Origin: Thioalkalivibrio sp. K90mix
Lineage (GTDB): Bacteria > Pseudomonadota > Gammaproteobacteria > Ectothiorhodospirales > Ectothiorhodospiraceae
Direction: 5' to 3'
DNA length: 64,000 bases
Assembly: GCF_000025545.1 (NCBI RefSeq)
Contig: NC_013889.1
Location: 1,915,501-1,979,500 of the forward strand
In this document: in pieces, positions 24,917-34,614 of the stretch
Position numbering within the stretch: position 1 is the stretch's first letter
Layout of the letters: every line of letters starts with the position of its first letter
Notes under the pieces: model-generated
Told to the model about the DNA's origin: nothing
What the model saw: only the letters and a program-made list of their open reading frames with translations
Databases searched by the model: none
Made by a program: the position numbers and the translations under genes

Positions 24917-27247
24917 GTCGTTCGGCCCCGGGACCAGGACCTCGCGGTTGCCATTGGACTGCACCGGACTGACCAGTCCGGCGGCCTCCATGTCCTCGAC
25001 CATGCGCGCGGCACGGTTGTAGCCGATCTTCAACCGGCGCTGGATGAACGAAATCGAGGCCTTGCGGGTCTCGATCACGATCTGCACGGCCTGGTCGTAG
25101 AGCGGATCGGTCTCCGCCTCGCCTTCGCCCGGCGCTTCCAGCCCCGGGATGGCCGCCGCGCCCGCCTCCGGCTCGTCGAGGATGGCCTCGTTGTAGTCCG
25201 GCTCGCCAGTGGACTTCAGGTACTCGACCACCTGATGCACTTCGTTGTCGCCGACGAAGGCGCCGTGCACACGCTCCGGCATCGCCTTGCCCGGCGGCAG
25301 GTAGAGCATGTCGCCGTGGCCCAGCAGGTGTTCCGCGCCCATCTGGTCGAGGATGGTGCGCGAGTCCACCCGCGAGGAGACCTGGAACGCAATACGCGTA
25401 GGGATATTGGCCTTGATCAGGCCGGTAATCACATCCACCGACGGGCGCTGGGTGGCCAGAATCAGATGGATACCAGCGGCGCGGGCCTTCTGTGCCAGGC
25501 GCGCGATCAGCTCCTCCACCTTCTTGCCCACCACCATGATCATGTCGGCGAACTCGTCGACCACGATCACGATGAACGGCAACGGCTCCAGATCGGGCGC
25601 TTCGGTCTCGGTCAGTGCCTCCTCCGGCTTGAACAGCGGGTCCTTCAGCGGCTCGCCGGCGGCCTCGGCATCGCGCACCTTCTTGTTGAACCCGCCGATA
25701 TTGCGCACGCCCATCGCCGACATCAGCTTGTAGCGCCGTTCCATCTCCGCCACCGCCCAGCGCAGGGCGTTGGAGGCATCCTTCATGTCGGTCACGACCT
25801 CGCACAGCAGGTGCGGGATGCCTTCGTAGACCGACAGCTCCAGCATCTTCGGGTCGATCAGGATCAGCCGGACCTCGTCCGGGGTCGCCTTGTACAGCAG
25901 CGACAGCAGCATGGCGTTCACGCCCACCGACTTGCCGGAACCGGTCGTTCCGGCCACCAGCAGGTGCGGCATCTTCGCCAGATCCGCCATCACCGGAGCG
26001 CCGCCGATATCCTTGCCGAGCGCCATGGTCAACGGCGACTTGTTCGCGTCGAACAGATCCGAGCGCAGGATCTCCGACAGGGCCACGATCTCGCGGTTTT
26101 CGTTGGGGATCTCCAGGCCCACCGTGGACTTGCCCGGGATCACCTCGACGATGCGCACGGCCATCACCGACAGCGAGCGCGCCAGGTCGGTGGACAGCCC
26201 GGAGATGCGCGAGGCCTTGACACCTGCGGCCGGCTGCAGCTCGAAGCGCGTAATCACCGGGCCGGGCTGCACGGCAACCACCTCGACCTCCACGCCGAAG
26301 TCCTTCAGCTTCAGTTCGACCAGTCGCGAGAGCGCCTGCAGCGACTCCTCGGAGAATCCGTCGGGCGGGGGCGGCGCCTCGTCCAGCAGGGACAGCGGCG
26401 GACGCGGATCGGCCCCGGACCCTTCGGTGAACAACGGGACCTGCTTTTCCTTCTGCACGCGCGGGCTGGGCGGTGGCGCCTCGATGCGCGGCTCCACCCG
26501 CGAGGGCGCGCGCTTCTCGGTGCGCTTGCGCTCCTTCTCCACCCGCGTCTCGCGTTCGGCGCGTTCGCGCGCGCCGATGCGGCGGTCCCGGGCCGAATCC
26601 AGCTGGGCGCGCAGGCGCTCGAAGCCCCGAATGGTCAGTTGCCCCAGCCGGTCCATCAGCAGGAACCAGGACAGCCCGGTAAACAGCGTCACCCCGGCCA
26701 GGAACAGCGCCAGCAGCACCAGCGTCGCCCCGACCAGGCTCAACCCGGCCACCGCCCAGCCGGCGAACAGGTCCCCGAGGATGCCGCCCGCGTGCACCGG
26801 CATCCCGCCCGGGAGCAGGTGCAGCGCGGCCAGGGCCGCGCCCGAGATCAGCGCCACGATCAGCGCCACCCCGCGCACGGTCAGCTCCATCGGGCTGGCG
26901 ATGCGCGCCTCGCGGCGATGCCGGAACAGCCACCAGCCGATGCCGCCGACCGCCAGCGGGATCAAGTACGCCAGATAGCCCAGCAGGTGAAACGCGATGT
27001 CCGCAAACCAGGCGCCGGTGGTGCCGCCGAGGTTGCGCAGGCTCTCGCCGTCGCCGGTGGTGGACCAGGCCGCATCGCCCGGGTGATAGCTCACCAGGGC
27101 GACCAGCAGATAAAGCGCCAGCATGCCGAAGATCAGCAGCGCGCCCTCGCGCAGCCCGCGCAGCAGCTGCCCGCTCAGACTCGGTGCCGCGGCCGGCTCT
27201 GCCGTCTTCCTGCCCTTGCCCCCGGATTTGGCCTTGCTTGCGGCCAT
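24914..27247 (-). CDS. ftsK: DNA translocase FtsK
   Basis: A 777-residue septal DNA pump for chromosome dimer resolution. N-terminal membrane helices (residues ~35-200) are followed by a charged/proline linker, then the alpha-beta motor with Walker A GTTGSGKS (~433-440) and Walker [13 protein letters not shown]. The C-terminal gamma winged helix ([20 protein letters not shown]) reads KOPS. The linker is short compared with E. coli FtsK (1329 aa), as in SpoIIIE-like forms. The start at 27247 has GGGGAG close by; an ATG at 27283 is possible. The last codon is followed by a TAG provided by the R1 copy A end. Confidence 0.95.
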   Translation of the reverse strand: MAASKAKSGGKGRKTAEPAAAPSLSGQLLRGLREGALLIFGMLALYLLVALVSYHPGDAAWSTTGDGESLRNLGGTTGAWFADIAFHLLGYLAYLIPLAVGGIGWWLFRHRREARIASPMELTVRGVALIVALISGAALAALHLLPGGMPVHAGGILGDLFAGWAVAGLSLVGATLVLLALFLAGVTLFTGLSWFLLMDRLGQLTIRGFERLRAQLDSARDRRIGARERAERETRVEKERKRTEKRAPSRVEPRIEAPPPSPRVQKEKQVPLFTEGSGADPRPPLSLLDEAPPPPDGFSEESLQALSRLVELKLKDFGVEVEVVAVQPGPVITRFELQPAAGVKASRISGLSTDLARSLSVMAVRIVEVIPGKSTVGLEIPNENREIVALSEILRSDLFDANKSPLTMALGKDIGGAPVMADLAKMPHLLVAGTTGSGKSVGVNAMLLSLLYKATPDEVRLILIDPKMLELSVYEGIPHLLCEVVTDMKDASNALRWAVAEMERRYKLMSAMGVRNIGGFNKKVRDAEAAGEPLKDPLFKPEEALTETEAPDLEPLPFIVIVVDEFADMIMVVGKKVEELIARLAQKARAAGIHLILATQRPSVDVITGLIKANIPTRIAFQVSSRVDSRTILDQMGAEHLLGHGDMLYLPPGKAMPERVHGAFVGDNEVHQVVEYLKSTGEPDYNEAILDEPEAGAAAIPGLEAPGEGEAETDPLYDQAVQIVIETRKASISFIQRRLKIGYNRAARMVEDMEAAGLVSPVQSNGNREVLVPGPND

Positions 27248-27399
27248 GCACTCCCCATCGTGTTCGGCCCGCGACGCGGGCATTGCGAATCATCGCGCAG
27301 TTTACCGGTTAAAACAGCGTTCGTGGTGCCAGGCCAACCAAGCCTGAGAACCGAGTCCCGTCCGGTTGCCTTTTTTCCCACACACAGTGAGCCCTGCCA

Positions 27400-27430
27400 T
27401 CGTGGGAGCGGGCTGCCCGCGAAGGTCCCT
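27400..27430. repeat. Short REP palindrome upstream of ftsK
   Basis: GTGGGAGCGGGCTGCCCGCG is the reverse-complement relative of the CGCGGGCAAGCCCGCTCCCA repeat at 20530. It lies between the ftsK start region and the end of the methyltransferase gene. Confidence 0.6.
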
Positions 27431-28668
27431 CAGTCCCGTCGACAACCCCAGACCGCGAATACCGGATCGGCATGTTCCAACCGCCCGGCGTACGGGTCGT
27501 CCGGCGGGCGCGGCAGGCCACGCAGCGAGAGCGTGGAACGGTCGTCGAATCCTGCACGCAGAAACAAATCGAGTACCAGCCCCATACGCTCGAAGTCGTA
27601 CAACGGCTCCCAGACCGCGATCGTCTTGGTCGGAAAGCAGCGATCGGAGAAGGTCACCACGAAAACCCCACCCGGGCGCAGCAGCTCGCGCACCGAGGCG
27701 AATACCGCCTGTGGACGCGTCAGGTATTCCACCGAGGCGGTACACACCACTGCATCGAAGCTCGCGGGCGGCAGCGGAATCGCCGGCTGTCGGTTCAGGT
27801 CGTGCACCAGGGCCTGATCCAGGGCCTCGTTGGCGGCCAGTTCCTCGTGGTTCATGCCCAGCCCGACAACCGCCTCGGGCCCTCGCAGCTGATCGAGGTG
27901 CGATTCCCAGCTGCTCATCAGGTCCAGCACCCGTGCACCCGGCGGGGTCAGCGTGGCGTACAGCTCCGCGATCCGGGCACGGGCCTCGGCATCCAGGTGA
28001 TGCACCAGTCGCGGACTGGCGTAGAAGTCGCGATCGGGCGCGGGATCCTCGCGCTCGCAGGCATCTGCGGACCAGAAGTCCGTCGGTCGCCCGCGCCAGC
28101 GGGCCTGCATCCCCGGGCCGCGCGCCGTCAGCAGCCGTGCCACGTCCACCATGCCATCGCCGTCGCGCCCGTCCTCATGGGTCGCAAGCACTCGGGCGCG
28201 CAATTGCAGGTCCGTGCCCGAGAGCGGGTGGTTCAGGTCCGCGACGAGCCGCGCATCCTCCAGCGCGCCGATACGGAACAGCTCGCGGTCGCCGGCCTCG
28301 ATGCCGGCATGGCCGGCGATGAACGCACGCGGATAGAAACGCCCGGCACGGGGTTCCACCACTCGGTGACGGCGCAGGCAACGATTGAACGCGTCCACCG
28401 GCAACTCCACCACGCTCGCCGGGTCCGACACCGGGACCTGTCCGGCGGCGGCGCTTTCGACCACCGTCCCGGCACCCTGCCCGGCCAGCTGCGACCCAAC
28501 GGTATCTGGCCAGACATCCCGCGCAGGCATCAGCCACGGCAGAAACAGACAATCGCGATGCCGGGCCTCGGCACTGGCCCAATCCAGCGTAAAACCGACA
28601 TCCAGCGCCTTGTGCGGCATGCTCAATGTCGGTGGCGTGCGGCCCGGGCGGGCAAAGGGGTCGTACAT
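27430..28668 (-). CDS. Class I SAM methyltransferase with an N-terminal SlyD/FKBP-like segment
   Basis: A 412-residue protein. Around residues 120-175, IAGHAGIEAGDRE, LVADLNHPLSGTDLQLRARV resembles the insert-and-strand region of SlyD-type FKBP peptidyl-prolyl isomerases (DFNHPLAGK-L-F). The C-terminal half is a methyltransferase: ARVLDLMSSWESHLDQL (motif I variant), VVGLGMNHEELAANEAL, FDAVVCTASVEYLTRP, LLRPGGVFVVTFSDRCFP. The substrate is unknown. Starts at 28692 and 28668 are both possible; GGGA precedes the latter. Confidence 0.75.
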   Translation of the reverse strand: MYDPFARPGRTPPTLSMPHKALDVGFTLDWASAEARHRDCLFLPWLMPARDVWPDTVGSQLAGQGAGTVVESAAAGQVPVSDPASVVELPVDAFNRCLRRHRVVEPRAGRFYPRAFIAGHAGIEAGDRELFRIGALEDARLVADLNHPLSGTDLQLRARVLATHEDGRDGDGMVDVARLLTARGPGMQARWRGRPTDFWSADACEREDPAPDRDFYASPRLVHHLDAEARARIAELYATLTPPGARVLDLMSSWESHLDQLRGPEAVVGLGMNHEELAANEALDQALVHDLNRQPAIPLPPASFDAVVCTASVEYLTRPQAVFASVRELLRPGGVFVVTFSDRCFPTKTIAVWEPLYDFERMGLVLDLFLRAGFDDRSTLSLRGLPRPPDDPYAGRLEHADPVFAVWGCRRD

Positions 28669-28833
28669 GGATCCGTGTTTCCCTTGCGGCATTCCGGGTA
28701 TGGTACGGCGAACAAGGCTTCGTTTCGTCTGCAGCCGCTGCCAGATCGGCAGCATAGGTCTGGGCACCTGGCAGGTATTGCTGAGATACTCAACACAATC
28801 AAGCAAGTGAGCCAAACAACCAGGGGTCACCTA

Positions 28834-29160
28834 ATGGCCGAAACATTTCTGGTAGCCATCATCGATCAGGATCGCGAAGACCTGGCCTTGGAGATCGCCG
28901 CCGAGGAAGGTGGCATGGACGGCACAGTGATGCACGGCTCGGGGCTCGGCTTCCCCGACCACATGACCTTTCTCGGGGTGACCTACCAGGGCAGGGAATC
29001 GATCTGCATCTGGGAGATGGACGAGCAACGCGCCGAGCGCATTGCCCGCCGCCTGAACCTGGAACTAGACCTCCTGCAGCCCTACAACGGTCTGGCCTTC
29101 ACACTGGATGCCCAGGCCTTGGCGGGCATGCAGTTCGTCGGTGGCCCTGCCCAACCCTAA
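28834..29160 (+). CDS. P-II-like small signalling protein 1
   Basis: A 108-residue protein related to nitrogen-regulatory P-II trimers: short strands (FLVAIIDQDREDLALEIA), a glycine-rich middle (GTVMHGSGLGFPDHMTFLG) where the T-loop would be, and ERIARRLNLELDL. The canonical uridylylation tyrosine loop is not visible, so it is a P-II-like rather than a GlnB protein. It is followed 20 nt later by a second member. The ligand is unknown. Confidence 0.65.
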   Translation: MAETFLVAIIDQDREDLALEIAAEEGGMDGTVMHGSGLGFPDHMTFLGVTYQGRESICIWEMDEQRAERIARRLNLELDLLQPYNGLAFTLDAQALAGMQFVGGPAQP

Positions 29161-29180
29161 TCTTCTGTGCGAGGAACGCC

Positions 29181-29531
29181 ATGCAATTCGTACTGCTCGC
29201 CGCCGTGGTTCCGCGCAACCGGGCCGACCGCGCCATCGAGACCGTCCGCCGCGAGGGCGCGGCCGGCCTGACACTGCTGGAGGGCCAGGGCATTGCCCAG
29301 CTGCGCCGCTCGCCGATCATGGACCTGAAGGACTCCGCGGCGCGCACGGTACTGCTGATGGTCCTGGAAGCCAGCATCGCCGAACGGCTGCTGAAATGCC
29401 TGGACGAAGAGCTCGCGCTAAGCGAGGTGGGCAACGGCTTTGCGTTCACCCTGCCGATCAAGGACATTGCCGGCATCAAGCCCGAGCAGATCGAACACCT
29501 GCGCAAATCCCTGGAACAGGGGTCTCCGTAG
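29181..29531 (+). CDS. P-II-like small signalling protein 2
   Basis: A 116-residue protein with FVLLAAVVPRNRADRAIETV, GLTLLEGQGIAQLRRSP and GNGFAFTLPIKDIAGIKPEQ, parallel in layout to the preceding protein. The two may form a hetero- or paired sensor. An R1 element starts 10 nt after its stop. Confidence 0.65.
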   Translation: MQFVLLAAVVPRNRADRAIETVRREGAAGLTLLEGQGIAQLRRSPIMDLKDSAARTVLLMVLEASIAERLLKCLDEELALSEVGNGFAFTLPIKDIAGIKPEQIEHLRKSLEQGSP

Positions 29532-29540
29532 CACAGGGGC

Positions 29541-29749
29541 TAAGGAAACACTGATCAATGTACACACTCGCGTTGGCACCCCACAAACCATTGAACGCAG
29601 GGGCTCGGCCGCCCGTTGTTATCAAGAACGGGGCGCGCGCACGGCGTTGCGGCTCCCTTGTGCAGAGTGACTGCACGGTAGTCACCGCGCCTTGTTCGCA
29701 CGCAAAAGCGACTCGAGCGCGAGTGCGTACATTAATCAGTGTTTCCCTA
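29541..29749 (+). repeat. R1 palindromic element, copy B (209 nt, arm 1 deleted)
   Basis: The left end is TAAGGAAACACTGATCAATG and the right end mirrors it. Only the first ~15 nt of arm 1 remain (GTTGGCACCCCA), followed by a short hairpin CCCGTTGTTATCAAGAACGG and then a normal arm 2. The right end forms the TAG stop of nhaP2. Confidence 0.88.
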
Positions 29750-31543
29750 ACGGTTCCGATCCCGGGCGCGCCGCCCGCGCAAGGCCCGCCACCAGCCATA
29801 CCACGGCAACGTGAGCCCGTCGCCGCCGGCGCCGTGGCGCATGAAGGCCAGACCGGCCTGCGTCACCCGCCCGAGGTCGTCCACTTCGCGCACGATCAGG
29901 TCCGCCGCGCCAAAGCTCACCCGATCACCCACAATCGGATCTCCCGGCAGCTCCTGTTCCAGGTATGCACCGATGGTCAACTGCTGATCCACCGCGTCAC
30001 AGGACACGCCGTATATCTCGCACAGTTCGGCCAGCCGCTTCTCCGGGTGCAGCGGCAGCTCGCCAAAGAATTCCGGATCCTCGTGGCCCGGTATGCGGGG
30101 GCTCGCAAACAACCGGTCCAGCAGCGGTACGTGCTCCGGTACCACAAAAATGTAGACATAGTCCCCCGGCGTCAGATGCCCGGCCTGCTGGTAGCGCACC
30201 GAGCGCCCCTCGCGCACCACCAGTGACGGGCGCGCCCAGCGTGGCAGGCGTGCCCCGCGCAGCACCGGGCTGTCCTCGATCACACGGTAGACGGCCAGCT
30301 CGTGCCGGGGACTGCCCGGCAGCTCCAGCTGCACCCGTTCCACCGGGCCGATTTCCGGGGGCACGACCAGCCCGAGCCGCTCGGCCACCGGACGAATGGT
30401 CCAGCCCTGCACCAGCAGCGAGACCAGCACCATCATGAACACGATGTTGAAGAAGAGCTCGCCGCCCTCGATCCCGGCCACCATCGGCAGGATCGCCAGC
30501 AGGATCGACACCGCCCCGCGCAGCCCGACCCAGGAGACAAACGCCGTGCTGCGCCAGTCCTGGCGAAACGGCAGCAGACACAGCCAGACCGCCAGCGGGC
30601 GCGCGACCAGAATCAGCACCAGCCCCAGCGCCAGCGCCGGCAACGCCAGCGACGGAAACTCCGAGGGAGTCGCCAGCAGGCCGAGGATCAGGAACATGCT
30701 GATCTGCGCCAGCCACGTCAGCCCCTGCTGCTGGCGGTGCAGCTTCGCCGCCCCACGCAGCTTGCGGTTACCGGCCACGATGCCGGCCACATAGGCCGCC
30801 AGGAACCCGCTCCCGCCCAGCCAGCCGGCCAGCGCGAACAGGGTGACGGCCCCGGCCATCACCGCGATGGGATAAAGCCCCTCTTCCAGCGGCAGGCGGT
30901 TGACCAGTTCCACCAGCAGATAGCCGCCCACCACGCCCAACAGCAGGCCCAGCCCCATCTGCCACAGGAACTCCGTGGCAAACAGCGTGGCCAGACCACC
31001 CACGGTGGTGCCGGACAGGATCCACTCGATAAAGACCACGGTGAGGAAGATCGCCATCGGGTCGTTGGACCCCGACTCCACCTCGAGGATGGAACGCACA
31101 CGGCGGTTAATCTTCACCCCGCCCACACGCAGCAGAAAGAACACCGCCGCGGCATCCGTGGAGCTGATCAGCGCACCCAGCAGCAGGGCATAGGCCCAGG
31201 GCAGATCCAGCAGGTAGTGCGCGGCCACCCCCAGCAGCAACGTGGTCAGCGCGACCCCGACCGTCGCCAGCACGATGGCCGGGCCGGCCGCCCGGCGCAG
31301 GGTGCGCAGCCGGGTGCCAAAGCCCGAGTCGAACAGGATCACGGCGAGCGCGAGGCTACCGATCAGGAAGGCCGTATTGGGATCATCGAACTCGAGCCCG
31401 AGTCCGTCCTCGCCGGCGAGCAGGCCAATCCCCAGGAACACCAGCAGCAGCGGCGCACCCAGCCGGAACGACAGCACCGACGTCAACACCGAGACCACAA
31501 TGAGCCCCGCACCGATGAAGATCAGCGGAAAAATCCAGTCCAT
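29747..31543 (-). CDS. nhaP2: NhaP2-type K+(Na+)/H+ antiporter (CPA1) with C-terminal RCK and CorC-like domains
   Basis: A 598-residue inner-membrane antiporter. Residues 1-~395 contain about 12 helices with ALISSTDAAAVFFLL and ILEVESGSNDPMAIFLT, the CPA1 ion-binding region. The soluble tail has a TrkA-C part (VRYQQAGHLTPGDYVYIFV) and a CorC/HlyC-type part near the C-terminus. It exports cations in exchange for protons, useful in saline or alkaline habitats. Its stop codon lies in the R1 copy B end. Confidence 0.9.
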   Translation of the reverse strand: MDWIFPLIFIGAGLIVVSVLTSVLSFRLGAPLLLVFLGIGLLAGEDGLGLEFDDPNTAFLIGSLALAVILFDSGFGTRLRTLRRAAGPAIVLATVGVALTTLLLGVAAHYLLDLPWAYALLLGALISSTDAAAVFFLLRVGGVKINRRVRSILEVESGSNDPMAIFLTVVFIEWILSGTTVGGLATLFATEFLWQMGLGLLLGVVGGYLLVELVNRLPLEEGLYPIAVMAGAVTLFALAGWLGGSGFLAAYVAGIVAGNRKLRGAAKLHRQQQGLTWLAQISMFLILGLLATPSEFPSLALPALALGLVLILVARPLAVWLCLLPFRQDWRSTAFVSWVGLRGAVSILLAILPMVAGIEGGELFFNIVFMMVLVSLLVQGWTIRPVAERLGLVVPPEIGPVERVQLELPGSPRHELAVYRVIEDSPVLRGARLPRWARPSLVVREGRSVRYQQAGHLTPGDYVYIFVVPEHVPLLDRLFASPRIPGHEDPEFFGELPLHPEKRLAELCEIYGVSCDAVDQQLTIGAYLEQELPGDPIVGDRVSFGAADLIVREVDDLGRVTQAGLAFMRHGAGGDGLTLPWYGWWRALRGRRARDRNR

Positions 31544-31698
31544 CGAATCCCTCTATTTCCTTTGGCCTCGCGTGCGCGGCCATGATCGCATGATTGCCCG
31601 GAAAGCGACGCTCAAGGGAGACCCATCCCGGATAACCGTCGGCCATTCTCGATACCACCGACAAGACCCCGACACTTGCCTCGGACCCTGCCACGGAA

Positions 31699-31718
31699 TA
31701 CTGTATTTATAACCAGTC
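31699..31718. promoter_or_regulatory. LexA (SOS) box
   Basis: TACTGTATTTATAACCAGTC contains CTG-N10-CAG with the usual AT-rich centre, 20 nt before the lexA start; it should autoregulate the lexA-imuA-imuB operon. Confidence 0.85.
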
Positions 31719-31737
31719 ATTCCACGGAGCAGTCGTT

Positions 31738-32361
31738 GTGTCCCTGACCGCGCGCCAGCAGGCCATCCTCGACTACATCAGCGAGACCGTCGCCACCCAG
31801 GGCACGGCTCCGACACGCAGCGAGATCGCCCGCGCCTTTGGCTTTCGCTCGCCCTACGCGGCCGAATGCCACCTGAAAGCCCTGGAGAAAAAAGGCGCGA
31901 TCGAACTGGTGGGCGGGGCCGCGCGCGGCATCCGCCTGGCCGGTGCACGGGCCGCGCGGCCCGCCGAGCTACCCCTGGTCGGGCGCGTGGCGGCCGGCTC
32001 GCCGATCCTCGCCACCGAGCACATCGAACGCCACTACCGGATCGACGACGGCCTGTTCCGGGCCCGCCCGGACTACCTGCTGCGCGTGCATGGCGAGAGC
32101 ATGCGCGACGCCGGCATCCTCGATGGCGACCTGCTGGCCGTGCGCCAGACCCCGGAGGCCCACCCCGGCCAGATCGTCGTGGCCCGCATCGAGGACGAGG
32201 TGACGGTCAAGCGCTACGAGCAGGACGGTGCCCGCGTGCGCCTGCTGCCGGAGAACCCCGACTTCGCCCCGATCGAGATCGACCTGGAGCGCCAGGCGCT
32301 GGCAATCGAGGGCATCGGGGTCGGCGTACTGCGCGATCTTGAATCCCGTGCCCGGCATTGA
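31738..32361 (+). CDS. lexA: LexA repressor (imuAB-associated type)
   Basis: A 207-residue protein starting with GTG. The N-terminal winged helix is [30 protein letters not shown]; the self-cleavage site is VGRVAAGSP; the catalytic Ser is in [10 protein letters not shown] and the Lys in VTVKRYEQD. It represses SOS genes until RecA triggers autocleavage. It overlaps imuA by 14 nt. Whether it is the main LexA of the genome or an extra one tied to the mutagenesis cassette cannot be told here. Confidence 0.93.
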   Translation: MSLTARQQAILDYISETVATQGTAPTRSEIARAFGFRSPYAAECHLKALEKKGAIELVGGAARGIRLAGARAARPAELPLVGRVAAGSPILATEHIERHYRIDDGLFRARPDYLLRVHGESMRDAGILDGDLLAVRQTPEAHPGQIVVARIEDEVTVKRYEQDGARVRLLPENPDFAPIEIDLERQALAIEGIGVGVLRDLESRARH

Positions 32362-32971
32362 CACCCTGCTCGATCATCCGACGCTGTGGCGCGGGCGCAG
32401 CGCCGTCCCCGCCGCGGATGCCCCGGTCTGGCCCAGCGGCCACCCGGCGCTGGACCGGGCCCTGGGGGGCGGCTGGCCACGCGGCCAGCTGATCGAACTC
32501 CTGGGCGCCCCCTTCGGCTGTGGCGAGACCCGTCTGCTGGTCCCCCTGCTCGCGGCCTGCGGCCGTGAGGGTTACTGGGTTGCGCTGCTGGCGCCGCCCG
32601 CCACGCCCTGGCTGCCCGGCTGGCGGCCGCTTGGCATCCCGCCGGAACGGGTGCTACTGATCCGCACCGAGCACGACCGCGACACCCTCTGGGCCGGCGA
32701 ACAATGCCTGCGCGACCCGGCCTTCGGCGCCCTGCTGGCCTGGCTGGACGGCCCGGTGGAAACCGCGCTGCTGCGCCGGCTGCGTCTGGCCGCGGCCGAA
32801 AGCCAGGCCTGCGCCATCCTGTATCGCCCACCGCGCGCCGCGGACCAGCCTTCGCCGGCTCACCAGCGGCTGCGCTGGCAACCCGCCACCAATGGCCTGG
32901 AGCTGCATTGCCTGAAGGGCATTGGAGACTGGGCCCGCTCCGACCAGGCCCTGCACGTCCCGGTGTCCTGA
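32348..32971 (+). CDS. imuA: Translesion-synthesis accessory protein ImuA
   Basis: A 207-residue RecA/SulA-like protein: [40 protein letters not shown] (a P-loop-like region that lacks the GKT), [15 protein letters not shown] and [20 protein letters not shown]. It starts with GTG inside the end of lexA. ImuA partners with ImuB and, in other bacteria, DnaE2 in SOS mutagenesis. Confidence 0.85.
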   Translation: MPGIDTLLDHPTLWRGRSAVPAADAPVWPSGHPALDRALGGGWPRGQLIELLGAPFGCGETRLLVPLLAACGREGYWVALLAPPATPWLPGWRPLGIPPERVLLIRTEHDRDTLWAGEQCLRDPAFGALLAWLDGPVETALLRRLRLAAAESQACAILYRPPRAADQPSPAHQRLRWQPATNGLELHCLKGIGDWARSDQALHVPVS

Positions 32972-32972
32972 G

Positions 32973-34577
32973 ATGGGCCACCCCGAGCAACCGCCAGCCG
33001 CCCCGCATCGGCGGCGGGCAACACGACCGAGAACAGGCCACCAACCAGGCCTGATCTCGCCTGTGAGCGCTCCCCCGACAGCCTCGGCGGAACCCGGCCC
33101 TGCTCCTCGCACCGCCCCACGGTCAGGACACGAGCAATGGATGGCGGTCGAGCTGCCGCATCTGGCGCTGGAGACCCTGGCACGCGCCGAGGGGGACAGC
33201 GCACGCCTGACCGAGCGCCCGTTACTGGTGATCGAAGACGGCACCGCGCCGTGCGTACATGCCGCCAATCGCGCCGCGCGACGTGCAGGGGCCCGGCCGG
33301 GCATGGCGCTGGCCGATGCCCTCGCCATCCTCGATACCCCGGAACTCGTCGAGCACGACCCGCAGGCCCAGACCGCGCAGATCGCCATGCTGGCCGGCGT
33401 GCTGCTGCAGTTTTCCGATCACGTGCACCCGGAACCGGACGCCCGGCGCATCCTGCTGGAAGTGGGTCGCAGCCGACGCCTGTTCGGCGGACTCGCGGTC
33501 CTGCGCGAGCAGGCGCGGGAGACCCTGGAGGGGCTGGGCTTCCACCCGCGCATCGGCGTGGCGCGCAGCCCGGCCGCCGCGCGCCTGCTGGCCACCCTGC
33601 GCAACCCCGCGATCCCCGAGGACGCCGAAGCCCTGCGCCGCACCCTGTCACCCGTCCCGCTGGAGGCACTGCCCTTGCCGGCCGCGACCCGGGAGGGCCT
33701 GCGGGCCACCGGCCTGCGCCAGCTCGGCGACCTGCTGCGCCTGTCACGCCCGGAACTCGCGCGCCGCCACGGCCCGGAGTTGCTGGCTCTACTGGATCGG
33801 CTGCTGGGACGGCGCACGGAGACCCTGCCACGCTTCAACCCGCCTCCGGAGCTGGACCTGCCCCTGCGCCTGGAACACGAAATTCACACGACCGGGGCCC
33901 TGGCCTTCCCGCTCAAGCGCCTGCTGCGCCAGGCCGAGGCTCAGCTGCGCGGTCTGAACCGCAGCCTGCAGGGCATGACGCTGGAGCTGAAACACCGCGA
34001 GGTACACACCCGCATCACGCTGGAGCGAGGTCACCCCGGCATCCGTGCCGAGGACTGGCTGCCGCTGTGGCAGACCCGTCTGGAGCGCGAGGCCCTGCCC
34101 GCCCCCGTCATCGGCCTGCGCCTGCGGGCCACGCAGCTGCTCGACCCGCCCGCTGAAGGTGCCAGTCTCCTGGCCGAGGCCCCGGGCCACCCACCACCGG
34201 AATCGCAGTTGCCAGCCGTGCTGGCCCGCCTGAGCGCCCGCCTGGGCGAACAGGCAATCGTCCGGCTGACGGCAAGCGGCATTCCGCGCCCGGAGGCCGC
34301 CCAGGGCGCCCGAAACGATCTGGAAACGTCCCCGCCCTCACCTGCGCCAACACCCGCTCAGGGGGTCTGCGGAACGGCGCTTTGGCTGCAGGAACCGGAG
34401 CCAGTCCCGCCACCGCTTCATCCACACGCACTGGGTCGGCTGGAAGACGGCTGGTGGGACCAGGGACGGGATGTACGACGCGATTACGCCACTGCGCGCG
34501 ACCGGCAGGGTCGCGTGCTGTGGCTGTACCGCTGCCTGCGCAGCGGCCGGTGGTTCCGGCAGGGCTACTGGGGGTAG
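32973..34577 (+). CDS. imuB: Y-family polymerase-like protein ImuB
   Basis: A 534-residue non-catalytic Y-family polymerase. QWMAVELPHLALETLAR corresponds to the palm start, but the DxD-type catalytic acids are replaced (MAVELP). HAANRAARRAGARPGMALAD, ILLEVGRSRRLFGG and the C-terminal LYRCLRSGRWFRQGYWG fit ImuB. The first ~55 residues are disordered, and an ATG at 33138 would remove them. ImuB normally links DnaE2 to the beta clamp; no dnaE2 follows. Confidence 0.88.
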   Translation: MGHPEQPPAAPHRRRATRPRTGHQPGLISPVSAPPTASAEPGPAPRTAPRSGHEQWMAVELPHLALETLARAEGDSARLTERPLLVIEDGTAPCVHAANRAARRAGARPGMALADALAILDTPELVEHDPQAQTAQIAMLAGVLLQFSDHVHPEPDARRILLEVGRSRRLFGGLAVLREQARETLEGLGFHPRIGVARSPAAARLLATLRNPAIPEDAEALRRTLSPVPLEALPLPAATREGLRATGLRQLGDLLRLSRPELARRHGPELLALLDRLLGRRTETLPRFNPPPELDLPLRLEHEIHTTGALAFPLKRLLRQAEAQLRGLNRSLQGMTLELKHREVHTRITLERGHPGIRAEDWLPLWQTRLEREALPAPVIGLRLRATQLLDPPAEGASLLAEAPGHPPPESQLPAVLARLSARLGEQAIVRLTASGIPRPEAAQGARNDLETSPPSPAPTPAQGVCGTALWLQEPEPVPPPLHPHALGRLEDGWWDQGRDVRRDYATARDRQGRVLWLYRCLRSGRWFRQGYWG

Positions 34578-34614
34578 CGTGGCGCAGTGGCACGGCGCGC
34601 CCACGCAGCACCCA

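Noticed and set aside
24662-27817. A 1051-codon plus-strand frame opposite ftsK
   Set aside because: It is the antisense of ftsK and an R1 element; the translation is low-complexity (His, Gln, Arg rich) with no family motif. The same applies to 45508-47265, 30302-31585, 40604-43957 and similar long frames, which arise from high GC content.
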